Shown here one piece after another: positions 12,719 through 23,716 of a DNA stretch of 64,000 bases (position 1 is the stretch's first letter; the number at the start of each line of letters is the position of its first letter). The stretch lies in contig CM037876.1 of NCBI GenBank assembly GCA_021292165.1, positions 43,448,575 through 43,512,574 of the forward strand. The letters run 5' to 3'. The translations under genes and the position numbers were made by a program. Origin of the DNA: Shinisaurus crocodilurus (Eukaryota > Chordata > Lepidosauria > Squamata > Shinisauridae). Under the pieces are notes generated by a model, which saw only the letters and a list, made by a program, of their open reading frames with translations, had not been told where the DNA came from and made no database searches.

Positions 12719-12813
12719 CCTGCCAAATAAGGTTTTAAAATCCACTGCAATTTCCTGACGTTGAGCATTGCTTCTGCCAGTTAGGATCTTCAAGACTGAC
12801 TCTTCATCAGTTC
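12719..12813 (-). CDS. ANXA5: ANXA5 exon 4
   Basis: A 95-bp exon completes a split Gly codon and reads [20 protein letters not shown], ending LFGR before a GTAAGG donor. This is the middle of annexin repeat 1. The acceptor AATTTAAG has a weak pyrimidine tract, but length and frame match the family. Confidence 0.95.
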
Positions 12814-12971
12814 CTTAAATTATGCAAATTAAAAACAGAGTGACTTATTGCAAGAAGATGAACATCAATATTTGTAGATAAATGAATAATCAAATGTTGA
12901 AAGTAGACTGTATTATGCATCAACATTCACTTTCTAGCAATCCTTTGTTACTGGGAGGACACTGTATAACA

Positions 12972-13079
12972 ACACAATCCTATGCATGTATACACAGAAA
13001 AAAGTCCTACAATTCCCAGCACTCCCCAGCCAGCATGTAGGACTTTTTTCTGTCTAAACATGCATAGGATTGCACCCTA
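12972..13079. mobile_element. hairpin MITE (CAATCCTATGCATG family)
   Basis: CAATCCTATGCATG at one end and CATGCATAGGATTG at the other, with GTCCTACAATTCCCAGC and its near complement inside. Full copies lie at 35,914 and 40,190. Partial copies lie at 21,765 and 23,640. Confidence 0.75.
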
Positions 13080-14248
13080 AATGTCTCTTTATAATCTGAA
13101 ATCTGACTTTTTACAATCTATAATCCATTATATTTAGGCCACCTTTAAGGGTGAAACCCTGTTGGAACGTGTATTATTAGTAGGGTTGCACCCATTTTTT
13201 GCCCATGAAAATGGTTGTGCCAAGAGGAGTATTTGGGGAGGGTGCAAGTTTCATGTACCCCCTTACCTTTTTCAAGCACTGTTCACCCCGTTTGTGGTTG
13301 CTTTCCCGGATCTGCTCCTTCAACACCATTTAAAATCAAACAAACCCCAAAAAGGGCTTCCTCCTGAGATAATCCCACTACCAATGTTACAACACCTAAT
13401 CAGAGGGTGATCAAGAAGTATTGCTCCCACTCACCCACGATGCCATATAGCCTATCGGATTTGTCTAGGTGGTGACATCATGAAGCCAAATTAGACCGAA
13501 AGCAATGCTCCTTGCCCACACTTTGAATGGGCAAACATTTTTGCCCAGTTTTCCAGGGACTCCAGAGTAATCATCAAAATGGGAAATGCACTGCACAGGG
13601 GCAAAGATTTTCATGAAACATTTTGATGTTTCCCACTCCATTTTGGCTCAGCCCTAGCCCCAATTTTCAGAGAGAAAAGTGTGGAACAGCATGTTTGGGG
13701 TGGAGTTTTGTTTCCTGCTTCCTGCAATGACTTATTATCTGTTCATCAATATTTACATAAGCAGAAGTTAAGATGACATACTGAAAAAATCATTAACATT
13801 TCAAGAATGCCAATAAAAAACCAAAAAAAAAAAACCCAGCTGGCTATTAATCCATACCCGCGAACAAGATTTCCATTGTCTTCTGCAGAGTTCTACAGAG
13901 TACAATTAAATTCTTGATCAAGTATTAACAGTTCTTCTTTTACTAGGATTCATGAAATGTGAGTGATAACTTATCTCAATATGTCATCTTGACTTCCTTA
14001 TGCAAATATCAATGAACAGATGCTAAGTCAAGGGAGGCAGCAAGAATTAGATCAGCAAGAATTACTGATCACATGGGAAACTCACCTTCAAACCCTATTC
14101 AGAAGTTCACCCAACACACAGAATTAGAATCGCATGAAGGGAAGAGTGGCAACAAGCCCATTAGCCCCACACCTGCGGGCCCATCCTCATCGCCTCCTTG
14201 CATTGGGGCTGAATGTCTGCAGCAGGCTCTAGTCACGGAGTCTCTCCA

Positions 14249-14288
14249 TGTGATTTAGAACCCTGGAAATTCAGGGTTCTAAATCACA
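14249..14288. repeat. perfect 17-bp stem hairpin
   Basis: TGTGATTTAGAACCCTG, a 6-base loop, then the exact complement. It lies 200 bp downstream of ANXA5 exon 3 in intron 3 and is probably the core of a decayed MITE. Confidence 0.8.
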
Positions 14289-14489
14289 AGGGAAGCTTAC
14301 ATGGGCAGAGAAGTCTCCCCACTGCAGAAGCTACCCCCCCCCCCTGCTGTGTGGAAGGCTGTGGGGACAGGTGATGGGGATGTGACAGGAAGCACAGGGT
14401 CAATAGGCTTATCCCCACTCCACCCTTCACACATGGATGGGGGTGATTTTCTGGATAGGGCTCCAGTTTATCAGACAACTCGTGCTTAC

Positions 14490-14574
14490 CCAAGCCTTTC
14501 ATTGCCTTACGAAGGGCCTCGGCATCCGCTCTGGCATCAAAGCCAGGGAAGTCCTTCACGGTACCTCTTGTATA
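14490..14574 (-). CDS. ANXA5: ANXA5 exon 3
   Basis: An 85-bp exon has acceptor TTTCTAG and donor GTAAGC. It reads YTRGTVKDFPGFDARADAEA, then LRKAMKGLG with the last Gly split. After MAK of exon 2 this gives MAKYTRGTV, the start I associate with bird annexin A5. Helix A of repeat 1 and the first part of the GLGT calcium loop are here. Confidence 0.97.
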
Positions 14575-15227
14575 CTAGAAAGAAAATAACATTGCTTTAA
14601 CACACTGCACTATTGGTCATATTAGCCTGAAAGTCATTATTCAAGGTACACTGACCTTATGATCGGAACCATGAAAATTATTTTCTAGTAAGGGAAGTGT
14701 CCGTGTCTATCAATAGTCAGCCAAAAAGATTTGGCACAATTTCAATGAAGATTTGGCAGGACTAAAATACTGAGTGCAAGTGTCTTTTGGCATGGGAAAA
14801 GCTTGTAGAACCATGAACTGAAACATGAGCCACGACCAGCTAGGTACTCAGAAAAATGTGTAGCATTTGGAGGTCTACATAAGACAAATAGGAAGAAACC
14901 TACCCCACTAGCTTCCCTACAAAACCTAGCCAACAAAGGCGCCAAAAGAATGGACCATTAGCACCCTTGGGAAAATTAAACACAAGAATGGTTATGTATC
15001 ACTGCAGAGTTATTTCACAGTAGATTCACAGTACACTTTTCATCAGAAGCATACTGTTATTTTCAACTCTTACAATGACTTTTGTTTTTCCTGCAACATT
15101 AGCCCCCCTCTTCCATAATGAAGTACCCAACAACCTAAGGCAACCTTCCCCAACTAACAAGCTTAATGGTCACCACATGAAAAATAATCTTGTCATAGTT
15201 CCAGCACTTCAACTGTTCATCTAAACC

Positions 15228-15303
15228 AGGGCTCCCCAACCTTGGGTCCCCAGATGTTGCTGGACTACAGCTCCCAGAATCCTAAGGTTGGAGAGCCCTG
15301 ATC
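15228..15303. mobile_element. short hairpin MITE
   Basis: AGGGCTCCCCAACCTTGGG and GTTGGAGAGCCCTG are inverted ends. It is a shorter relative of 62,358-62,500. Confidence 0.65.
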
Positions 15304-15751
15304 TAAACCTATCCTAGATATCACATTGTCATAGGAAAATGGTTGTACGAACGAACATTTCTATTTGTATCTGTTTCTCCCCTCAAAATAACCCTCAGTA
15401 TTTTAGTCTATGCCGCTGGGCACAGTTCTGATATGAGCAAGTTTAATGTATACCAACAACTACCTCCTTATTTCTACATGATGGGTTATTTTAAGCTAGT
15501 TATGTTCCTTGACTCCAACAAGGACACTCGGCTATTTACTTACCAGTTTCAATGAATATGCTCTATTGTTAGAAATTGGCAAGAGGGATCCAGCACGGAA
15601 GGCAACCATAAGTCAAAAGGAAGGGCAGAGGAGAAAGCAGAATTGGCATCTGAATAGCAGTCATATTTTACTTGGCAGTAGATGTATGTCCTTGCAAGCC
15701 TAAGTTGAATAATTATATCCCAGTTGGATGGATGGCAGGATCCCCTCTCTG

Positions 15752-15842
15752 TCTCTCTCTCTCTATATATGTATGTATGTGTATATACACACACACTCAG
15801 AGAGAGAGAGGAGAGACAGAGAGAGAGAGGGAGGGGAGAGAG
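15752..15842. repeat. compound microsatellite
   Basis: Runs of (CT)n, (TA)n/(GTAT)n, (CA)n and (GA)n follow one another. Confidence 0.9.
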
Positions 15843-16052
15843 AGGAATGCACAAGCCAGTATGCACCCTGCCAGCCTTTCACACAGGAAAAGTAGGGGGT
15901 GAGCTTCCTTGGCAGGAGTGGGGAGGAACATGGCAACTACAACTTCTGGCTTGGCTAGCAAGGCCAGCCAATAACTGTAGACCACTGCTATTACTATTAC
16001 TATTGCATAGGACTTCCTCCAAAGTGCTTCACATAGATAAACATCTATACAG

Positions 16053-16212
16053 GCCTGTGGCTTACGCTGGCTCAGCTTGTCTGAGCGTGGAAAGCTAAGC
16101 AGGGTCAGGCCTGGTTATTACTTGGATGGGAGACCCCTCCTCTAGTTTCCCGCATTGAGCAGGGGTTGGATTCGATAGCCTTGTAGGCTCCTTCAACTCT
16201 ATGATCTATGAA
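16053..16212 (+). mobile_element. 5S-rRNA-headed SINE, copy 1
   Basis: GAAAGCTAAGCAGGGTC, CCTGGTTATTACTTGGATGG and GAGACC match the 3' part of 5S rRNA, which contains the internal RNA polymerase III control region. The tail CCTTGTAGGCTCCTTCAACT, then CTATGATCTATG, is like the 3' end of CR1 (compare 59,700-60,155). That suggests mobilisation by CR1 machinery. It is a SINE and not a 5S gene: the 5' third of 5S is altered and the 3' end is foreign. Confidence 0.85.
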
Positions 16213-16382
16213 ATCGATGAAACAGGGAACCCCAATAAACAAGCTGATCTGGGGGATTAATTCAGCCATAAAAGTAAATACGGTACCTATTTAATTTGGG
16301 TACACATCTTTTCTCCAGATGTGTCTAACACCACCAGGAGGAAAATAAGCCATTTTGATTTCCCCAGTGTTAAGACACTATA

Positions 16383-16514
16383 GCAGGGGAGGGGCAACTT
16401 GTAACCCTCCAGATGTTTTGGCCTATAACTCCCATCAACCCTCACCACTGGCTATAGGGTTGATGGGAGTTGTAAGCCAAAGCATCTGAAGGGCCACAAG
16501 TTGTGTGCCCCTAC
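16383..16514. mobile_element. hairpin MITE abutting the large palindrome
   Basis: AACTTGTAACCCTCCAGATG and the complementary half ending CACAAGTTGTGTG form a hairpin as at 4,113. It ends two bases before the 4.7-kb palindrome begins. Confidence 0.7.
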
Positions 16515-17633
16515 AGCAGTGATGGCGAACCTTTTTGAGCCCGAGTGCCCAAACTGCAACACAAAACCAACTTATTTATTTCAAAGTGCCAACACTGCAA
16601 TTAAACCTGAATACCGAGGTTTTAGTTTTAGAAAAACAACTCATACAGTTGTCCGAACTAATTAACATCTTTTATCTTAAAAGAAAAACACAATAACAGA
16701 GCTTTCAATGATACAAACAGTTTTTTGTTGGGAAAAAAATCAACTCAAAAAATTATTATAGTACTACATTGTACACATAGCCTGAAGGGAATTTATACAA
16801 ACTTTTGAAATAATTAGGCACATGTATTTTTGGATAAGGGATTCTCAACTTGTAATATGATTACCGGTATATGCCAGACTGAAATTGGGTCATTCCATGT
16901 AAAATCAACCAAAAAAATTTGAAAAATTTAGCTCACCATCTGCGATTTTTTAAAAAACTGGCATACTGGTAGACCAGCATGAGAAATGAACATACACCAA
17001 ATTATAGGTCATTATACCTCACGGTGCAAAAGTACAGTGTGCTCAAAAAATGCCCCAAACACGATTTTTCAGCATTTGTGACTTCACAAAAAGTATCATA
17101 ACTTCCTTCAGAATTGGCCTAGAAAGTAAATCATGGTGTCATATGAAAGCTCTCGAACTACCCTTTTATTTGATATGTAACACAAAGCATGCATGTGAAA
17201 TAAAATATTCAAGGACATAGTTTCTTTAATTTGACCTTGAATTCCAAAAAAACCAAATGTTTTTTTTTTGCTGATTTTTTTCCTCAGATAACCCATGTTT
17301 ACCTTGAGTATATGTACCGATTTCCAGAACGGGGTCCCGAGCAGTTCAGAAGATGTGAATGTTCTTATACATGCACAATAGCTTCACCCCATTATACACA
17401 CTTAAAACAGAATTTTTTTGGAGGGAAATTAAACTTAAGCCCGCCCCCTCCCTTCCGGGGCTTCCGGGGCCTTCAGGCTGAAACCAAACCAGGCATGGGT
17501 AGGCCTCAAACCTTCACAGAGATATATCTCTTTGGATGTCTACATTAAATCAAGCTTTATTCACAGATTCTGATAAGAAAGAAAAAGGCAGGCCTGGAGC
17601 CATGACAAGTGCCGACCCCACTTCTGCTGCAAT

Positions 17634-18441
17634 GTGTTCATGACTTTTCAAATTGTTGAATTCCTGCACACCATTTCTACAGGTAGCATAACTAAGATCT
17701 ATTATTTCCCTGATGTTGCAGCAGCACAGTATAAAAACGGTAAAAACTTCAACAACTTAAGTAAGCATAAGTCAGATTTCAGTATCGATGCAGAATGGCA
17801 CTTCTTTGCCACATCGCATGGAAAAGGGCCTTGTGATGGTTTGGGTGGCACTGTGAAAAGGTTAGCTGCTCGAGCAAGTTTGCAGCATCCGTATGAAAAA
17901 CAAATCATGACCCCTCATCAACTCTTTGATTGGGCAAAGGAGAACATCACACAGGTTGCATTTCAATACACCACAAGTAAAGATTATGAACGGGAAGAAA
18001 AGCTTCTGAAATGTCACTTTGAGAATTCAAGACGATTCCTGGGACACAGAAAATTCACGCTGTAATTCCATTAACAAAACACACTGTTGCTACTAAAAGA
18101 TATTAATTTCAATGCGAATCCAGAAAAGAGACAGTAGTGACTATTAAAGAAGGAGAACTGGGATTGCAAGAAATACAAGGATTTGTTGGTGGTTAGGTTG
18201 TGTTTTACAAACAGATGATCAGAGAGCAGAAGTGTTAGTGAGCTTTCTTCATCCAGCTGGACCAGCAAAATCATTTATGTATCCAGATAAACAAGATGTC
18301 CTATGGATACCATCTTCAGATGTTTTGACAAAAGCTGATCCTTGTTGCCCAACAGGGCACTTCTATACACTAACAGACAAAGAGTGTCAAGCAGCAACTT
18401 CAAGACTAGAAACTACTGTTATGAAAAGCTCCTTAATTTAG
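17634..18441 (+). pseudogene. transposase-like gene remnant, left arm
   Basis: Two frames belong together. Frame one (17,634-18,065, 143 aa) carries FPDVAAAQYKN and SHGKGPCDGLGGTVKR. These resemble the second catalytic-Asp region and a conserved His/Asp/Gly block of an RNase H-fold transposase. Frame two is open in part from about 18,190 (WWLGCVLQ) and fully from 18,232 to 18,441. It carries SFLHPAGPAKSF and VLWIPSSDVL, like a small beta-barrel C-terminal domain. Stops and a frame change separate them near 18,070-18,190, and the N-terminal DNA-binding part and first catalytic Asp are not visible. I have a sense that such proteins recur unannotated in animal genomes, but I cannot name the superfamily. 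Confidence 0.6.
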
Positions 18442-18682
18442 GACTTATTAACAAAATGTTAGCAAGTAATATTTGAACTGCATAAAAACTGATCAGCATA
18501 TATAAAAGTAAAATGGAAAATCTCATCTATGCACAATAATGGTTTTTCAAGCCCACATCTAAGTACCATAAATCAAAATAACTACGGGTATGTTAGTAAG
18601 AGTCCCATTTTGAAATCAAGTACATGTTTCCAGGGATTTTAAACGTTATTTAAAACAAAAGGAGTGTTTTGTCATTATTCAA

Positions 18683-19067
18683 TGTACGTATCTTAAGAAA
18701 ATATGCATTATCACTTAGGTTTTGAATAAAACATTGTGCTCAGGTACAAGCTACCCTGTCATAATTGTGCAGTTCTAAATTAGGTATTCTTCACAATAGC
18801 ATACTTCTGACATTTTGTGTAGAATAATGATACTTCCTCTGGGTGGTCATTCTGGTATGAAATCAATCAAAGAATATTTCCAACTGAAAGCAAATTGCTT
18901 AAGATTTGGTGAACTTGTCCTGCTTATTAAAAAATAAGTTGCAGGGCCTATTGTTTTTAGAAGAATGAGGTTTAAAATATGTATTTTTAAAAAGGTACTC
19001 ACCACTATCAGCTTGGGGAAAACATGTTCATTTTATTTTTTTCAAATAAATATACAGAAGTTTGACC
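18683..19067. other. unique spacer of the palindrome
   Basis: 385 bp of AT-rich sequence without internal symmetry. On the minus strand AGTGGTGAGTACC near 19,000 looks like a splice donor, perhaps from the original transposon gene. I recognise no coding segment. Confidence 0.5.
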
Positions 19068-19307
19068 TTGAATAATGACAAAACACTCCTTTTGTTTTAA
19101 ATAACGTTTAAAATCCCTGGAAACATGTACTTGATTTCAAAATGGGACTCTTACTAACATACCGTAGTTATTTTGATTTATGGTACTTAGATGTGGGCTT
19201 GAAAAACCATTATTGTGCATAGATGAGATTTTCCATTTTACTTTTATATATGCTGATCAGTTTTTATGCAGTTCAAATATTACTTGCTAACATTTTGTTA
19301 ATAAGTC

Positions 19308-20115
19308 CTAAATTAAGGAGCTTTTCATAACAGTAGTTTCTAGTCTTGAAGTTGCTGCTTGACACTCTTTGTCTGTTAGTGTATAGAAGTGCCCTGTTGG
19401 GCAACAAGGATCAGCTTTTGTCAAAACATCTGAAGATGGTATCCATAGGACATCTTGTTTATCTGGATACATAAATGATTTTGCTGGTCCAGCTGGATGA
19501 AGAAAGCTCACTAACACTTCTGCTCTCTGATCATCTGTTTGTAAAACACAACCTAACCACCAACAAATCCTTGTATTTCTTGCAATCCCAGTTCTCCTTC
19601 TTTAATAGTCACTACTGTCTCTTTTCTGGATTTGCATTGAAATTAATATCTTTTAGTAGCAACAGTGTGTTTTGTTAATGGAATTACAGCGTGAATTTTC
19701 TGTGTCCCAGGAATCGTCTTGAATTCTCAAAGTGACATTTCAGAAGCTTTTCTTCCCGTTCATAATCTTTACTTGTGGTGTATTGAAATGCAACCTGTGT
19801 GATGTTCTCCTTTGCCCAATCAAAGAGTTGATGAGGGGTCATGATTTGTTTTTCATACGGATGCTGCAAACTTGCTCGAGCAGCTAACCTTTTCACAGTG
19901 CCACCCAAACCATCACAAGGCCCTTTTCCATGCGATGTGGCAAAGAAGTGCCATTCTGCATCGATACTGAAATCTGACTTATGCTTACTTAAGTTGTTGA
20001 AGTTTTTACCGTTTTTATACTGTGCTGCTGCAACATCAGGGAAATAATAGATCTTAGTTATGCTACCTGTAGAAATGGTGTGCAGGAATTCAACAATTTG
20101 AAAAGTCATGAACAC
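19308..20115 (-). pseudogene. transposase-like gene remnant, right arm
   Basis: Mirror copy of the left-arm remnant. The 143-aa frame (19,684-20,115) and the 69-aa frame (19,308-19,517) have identical translations to the left arm. The two copies converge toward the spacer. Confidence 0.6.
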
Positions 20116-21375
20116 ATTGCAGCAGAAGTGGGGTCGGCACTTGTCATGGCTCCAGGCCTGCCTTTTTCTTTCTTATCAGAATCTGTGAATAAAGCTTGAT
20201 TTAATGAAGACATCCAAAGAGATATATCTCTGTGAAGGTTTGAGGCCTACCCATGCCTGGTTTGGTTTCAGCCTGAAGGCCCCGGAAGCCCCGGAAGGGA
20301 GGGGGCGGGCTTAAGTTTAATTTCCCTCCAAAAAAATTCTGTTTTAAGTGTGTATAATGGGGTGAAGCTATTGTGCATGTATAAGAACATTCACATCTTC
20401 TGAACTGCTCGGGACCCCGTTCTGGAAATCGGTACATATACTCAAGGTAAACATGGGTTATCTGGGGAAAAAAATCAGCAAAAAAAAAAACATTTGGTTT
20501 TTTTGGAATTCAAGGTCAAATTAAAGAAACTATGTCCTTGAATATTTTATTTCACATGCATGCTTTGTGTTACATATCAAATAAAAGGGTAGTTCGAGAG
20601 CTTTCATATGACACCATGATTTACTTTCTAGGCCAATTCTGAAGGAAGTTATGATACTTTTTGTGAAGTCACAAATGCTGAAAAATCGTGTTTGGGGCAT
20701 TTTTTGAGCACACTGTACTTTTGCACCGTGAGGTATAATGACCTATAATTTGGTGTATGTTCATTTCTCATGCTGGTCTACCAGTATGCCAGTTTTTAAA
20801 AAAATCACAGATGGTGAGCTAAATTTTTCAAATTTTTTTGGTTGATTTTACATGGAATGACCCAATTTCAGTCTGGCATATACCGGTAATCATATTACAA
20901 GTTGAGAATCCCTTATCCAAAAATACATGTGCCTAATTATTTCAAAAGTTTGTATAAATTCCCTTCAGGCTATGTGTACAATGTAGTACTATAATAATTT
21001 TTTGAGTTGATTTTTTTCCAACAAAAAACTGTTTGTATCATTGAAAGCTCTGTTATTGTGTTTTTCTTTTAAGATAAAAGATGTTAATTAGTTCGGACAA
21101 CTGTATGAGTTGTTTTTCTAAAACTAAAACCTCGGTATTCAGGTTTAATTGCAGTGTTGGCACTTTGAAATAAATAAGTTGGTTTTGTGTTGCAGTTTGG
21201 GCACTCGGGCTCAAAAAGGTTCGCCATCACTGGCATAGATGTTTTGGTTTTCCTCAGTTGGAGTTAGAAGAAGAAAGTTTATGTAGATGTACCACCAATT
21301 AAGAGACAAAAGCTTGAGTTTCTGGCAGCTATCTCTCAAGCTAGCTTCAACTTCAAGCAAAGATTTTGCTGTTCG

Positions 21376-21452
21376 TGATAAGCCGAGGGGGGCATTTTTC
21401 AGCACAAAAAATGTGCTGAAAAACTCGGCTTATACTCGAGTATATACGGTAA
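21376..21452. mobile_element. MITE end with hairpin
   Basis: AAGCCGAGG..CATTTTTCAGCAC and GTGCTGAAAAACTCGGCTT are inverted, followed by ATACTCGAGTATATACGGTA. It resembles one end of a mariner-like MITE. Confidence 0.4.
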
Positions 21453-21505
21453 TTTCATGATAGCTCTTTCCAGCTCAATTTATAATTTGTTTAATCAAAA
21501 GACTA

Positions 21506-21755
21506 CAGTAATACCTTGGATTGCAAGTAACTTGCTTTGAGAGCGTTTTGAAAGACAAGCAATTTTTTAAATATTTATTTTAAAAATGTTGACTTGATAT
21601 ACAAGCGACGTCTTGCAATACAAGTACTGTAGTATGGCTTAAATTAAAAATCTCTGTACACATTTTTGGGGGGGAATTTCGTTTTGATATAAGAGTGTTT
21701 TGGATTACAAGCACGTTTCCAGAACGAATTATGCTCTCAATCCAAGGCATGACTG
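21506..21755. mobile_element. Tigger/mariner-like MITE, copy 1
   Basis: A 250-bp element with inverted ends (CAGTAATACCTTGGATTGC and GCAT-type TCCAAGGCATGACTG), flanked by TA on both sides. TA duplications are the Tc1/mariner signature. A reverse-oriented copy lies at 54,669. Confidence 0.8.
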
Positions 21756-22117
21756 TATTTCAAAATAACTAAGCGTGCATGCTGGCTGGAGCATGCTGAG
21801 AATTGTAGGGCTACTTTCTGTCTAAACATGTGTACAACTGTACCCTAAATCAGAACTTCATATATTTTTTTAAATGGGCACTACCCATACAGTAGTCTTC
21901 TTAGCCAACTTCTCTTTTAACCCTATTATTCATTAATTTATATTTGAAGGATAAGTATAACACTTAGAAAATTAAAAATGAGAAGAAAATCCCGATTAAT
22001 CATTATTCAAGTTGGAAGTTTCCTACAGTGCCCTGTGTAGCTGGAAAGAGTTTGTGTGGGTGCTATGAACTTGATTCCTACATCTTATCTTAGCATGAAT
22101 ATTGGCAAATTCCAACA

Positions 22118-22124
22118 GTGTGTT

Positions 22125-22170
<46 letters not shown>
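22118..22170. repeat. (TG)n(AG)n microsatellite
   Basis: About 28 bp of TG repeats run directly into about 26 bp of AG repeats. Confidence 0.95.
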
Positions 22171-22171
<1 letters not shown>

Positions 22172-22492
22172 TCACAGAAGGGGAAAAAATGTAATGACTT
22201 TAAGTATCAATCCTGCATGCAGAGTTTTGCAATAAATTCCCACTCACACAGAAACAATCCCAATTAAAAGTATTGAATCATTTGAGGCCCTGATCTGGCA
22301 AGTATATGCATGTTTAGCTTTTGTTATGCAAGTATTTCAAGCAAAAGAGACAGTGGAACTGATTACACAGTTAACTAAAAGGTTTTTTAACAGCAGGGCC
22401 CAGATGTTTCAAATCAGGCTGCATCCTCACTGGAAAACTACAGCCTGCCCAAGATTTCATTCTCCAGGGCAGCTGCCAGGACTTAAACTATG

Positions 22493-22790
22493 GCCTGGTT
22501 CACACGTAACAACAACCCAGAGTACGGGCTGCCGTTGAATCATGGGCTGCCGTTACATGCAAACCCTGCACAATGGTCTAACTATGGGTTGTTAACCACA
22601 AACAACCCAGCATTCCCAACCCAACAACAAACCACTGGTTCTCTTCCTGGGTTGTTCTTGGTTAACAACCTATAGTTAAACTATAGTGCAGGGTTTGTAC
22701 ATAATGACAACCCATGATTCAACAACAACTCATACTCAATCTATACTCAACCCATACTCTGGGTTGTCATCATGTGCACACCATGTCAAT
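22493..22790. mobile_element. palindromic MITE
   Basis: GGTTCACACGTAACAACAAC at one end and GTTGTCATCATGTGCACACC at the other are inverted. Inner blocks (CTATGGGTTGTTAACCA, GGTTAACAACCTATAG) pair too. Confidence 0.7.
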
Positions 22791-22892
22791 GTAAATAAAG
22801 CTATGGGGAGGGCGACTACAATCAGGCCCTTTGCATACATCCACTCTGAAAACAAGACAGGCCCCAGGAGGTGTGTGTGGGAGAAGATGGGC

Positions 22893-23003
22893 TAAGGCAG
22901 CATGCCTTCCAGGTGGTTTGGACTATAACTCGCATTAACCATGCCGGGTGGAGCTCGCGAGAGTTGTAGTCCAAAATATCTGGAGGGCAACAGATTGCCA
23001 ACT
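22893..23003. mobile_element. hairpin MITE, hAT-like
   Basis: GCATGCCTTCCAGGTGGTTT..GGACTATAACT and the complementary AGTTGTAGTCC..CTGGAGGGCAAC. Confidence 0.55.
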
Positions 23004-23716
23004 CCTGGACTACTGAGGTAATGTAAAGAGGGGAGGAAAGAGCAAATCAGGGCCCAACTTAACATTGCACAGGACATGCTTGCACAATTTCCCAGTGTGG
23101 ATGGGTTATTTTTTGTTTTGTTTTTAAATGAAGTGCAATTATGGGAGTCTGCAGTTTGAGTGGAAATGCAGCTGGGGAGGGACTGCTTAACCTTCTCCCC
23201 TCCTGCCATTTGTCCACGAAGAATCTCCCTAGCTGTTTTTCTAACCATCACAGGGAAAAATTATACAGAGTACTGTATATTTTCCTCTCCATGGAGAGAA
23301 AATTGCTGTGTGGGGAGGGGGTTGTTAGTGGGCAGCGAGAAGATGGAAAACAGTTGAGCAGCCCCTCCCTTCACTGCTCTTCCAGAGCTTCTTCCCGTTT
23401 TTTTTATTTAAAAAACAAAACATTTGAAGATTGTCTCTCCTGTAACATCTGCTTTGGCCCTTAGCTACACCCTCAATTCCTAAGCAGGTACATGAGGAAT
23501 CTGTCACCCTTGTTTATTCTTTTGCAACATTTGTTATCATATTGATACAATGTCTCTACACTGAAGGGGGGGAAACCTGGTGGTTTGATACAGAGCAATT
23601 AAAGTTCTGCCCATGGTCTCCTCTGGTAACTGATTCAAGAGACTGCCTGGCTGGGGAATGCTGGGAGTTCTAGGATCCCCCTCCCCGTCTAAACATATAT
23701 AGGATTGCACCCTAAA

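Larger units (their letters stand above)
16517..21232. mobile_element. 4.7-kb near-perfect palindrome (DNA transposon origin)
   Basis: The left arm 16,517-18,682 and right arm 19,068-21,232 are inverted copies of about 2.17 kb. They enclose a 385-bp unique spacer. The outer ends are CAGTGATGGCGAACC and its complement. By eye I found only about five differences between the arms: two bases near 16,943, one near 17,283, one near 17,540, one near 18,116 and a 1-base indel near 18,589. Each arm holds the same transposase-like frames pointing inward. Flanking 8-mers (CCCTACAG, GCATAGAT) do not match, so no target duplication is seen. The whole lies in ANXA5 intron 2. Confidence 0.93.

Noticed and set aside
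16053..16140. Functional 5S rRNA gene
   Set aside because: Only the 3' half is conserved, and it runs into a CR1-like tail; two more copies share this fusion.
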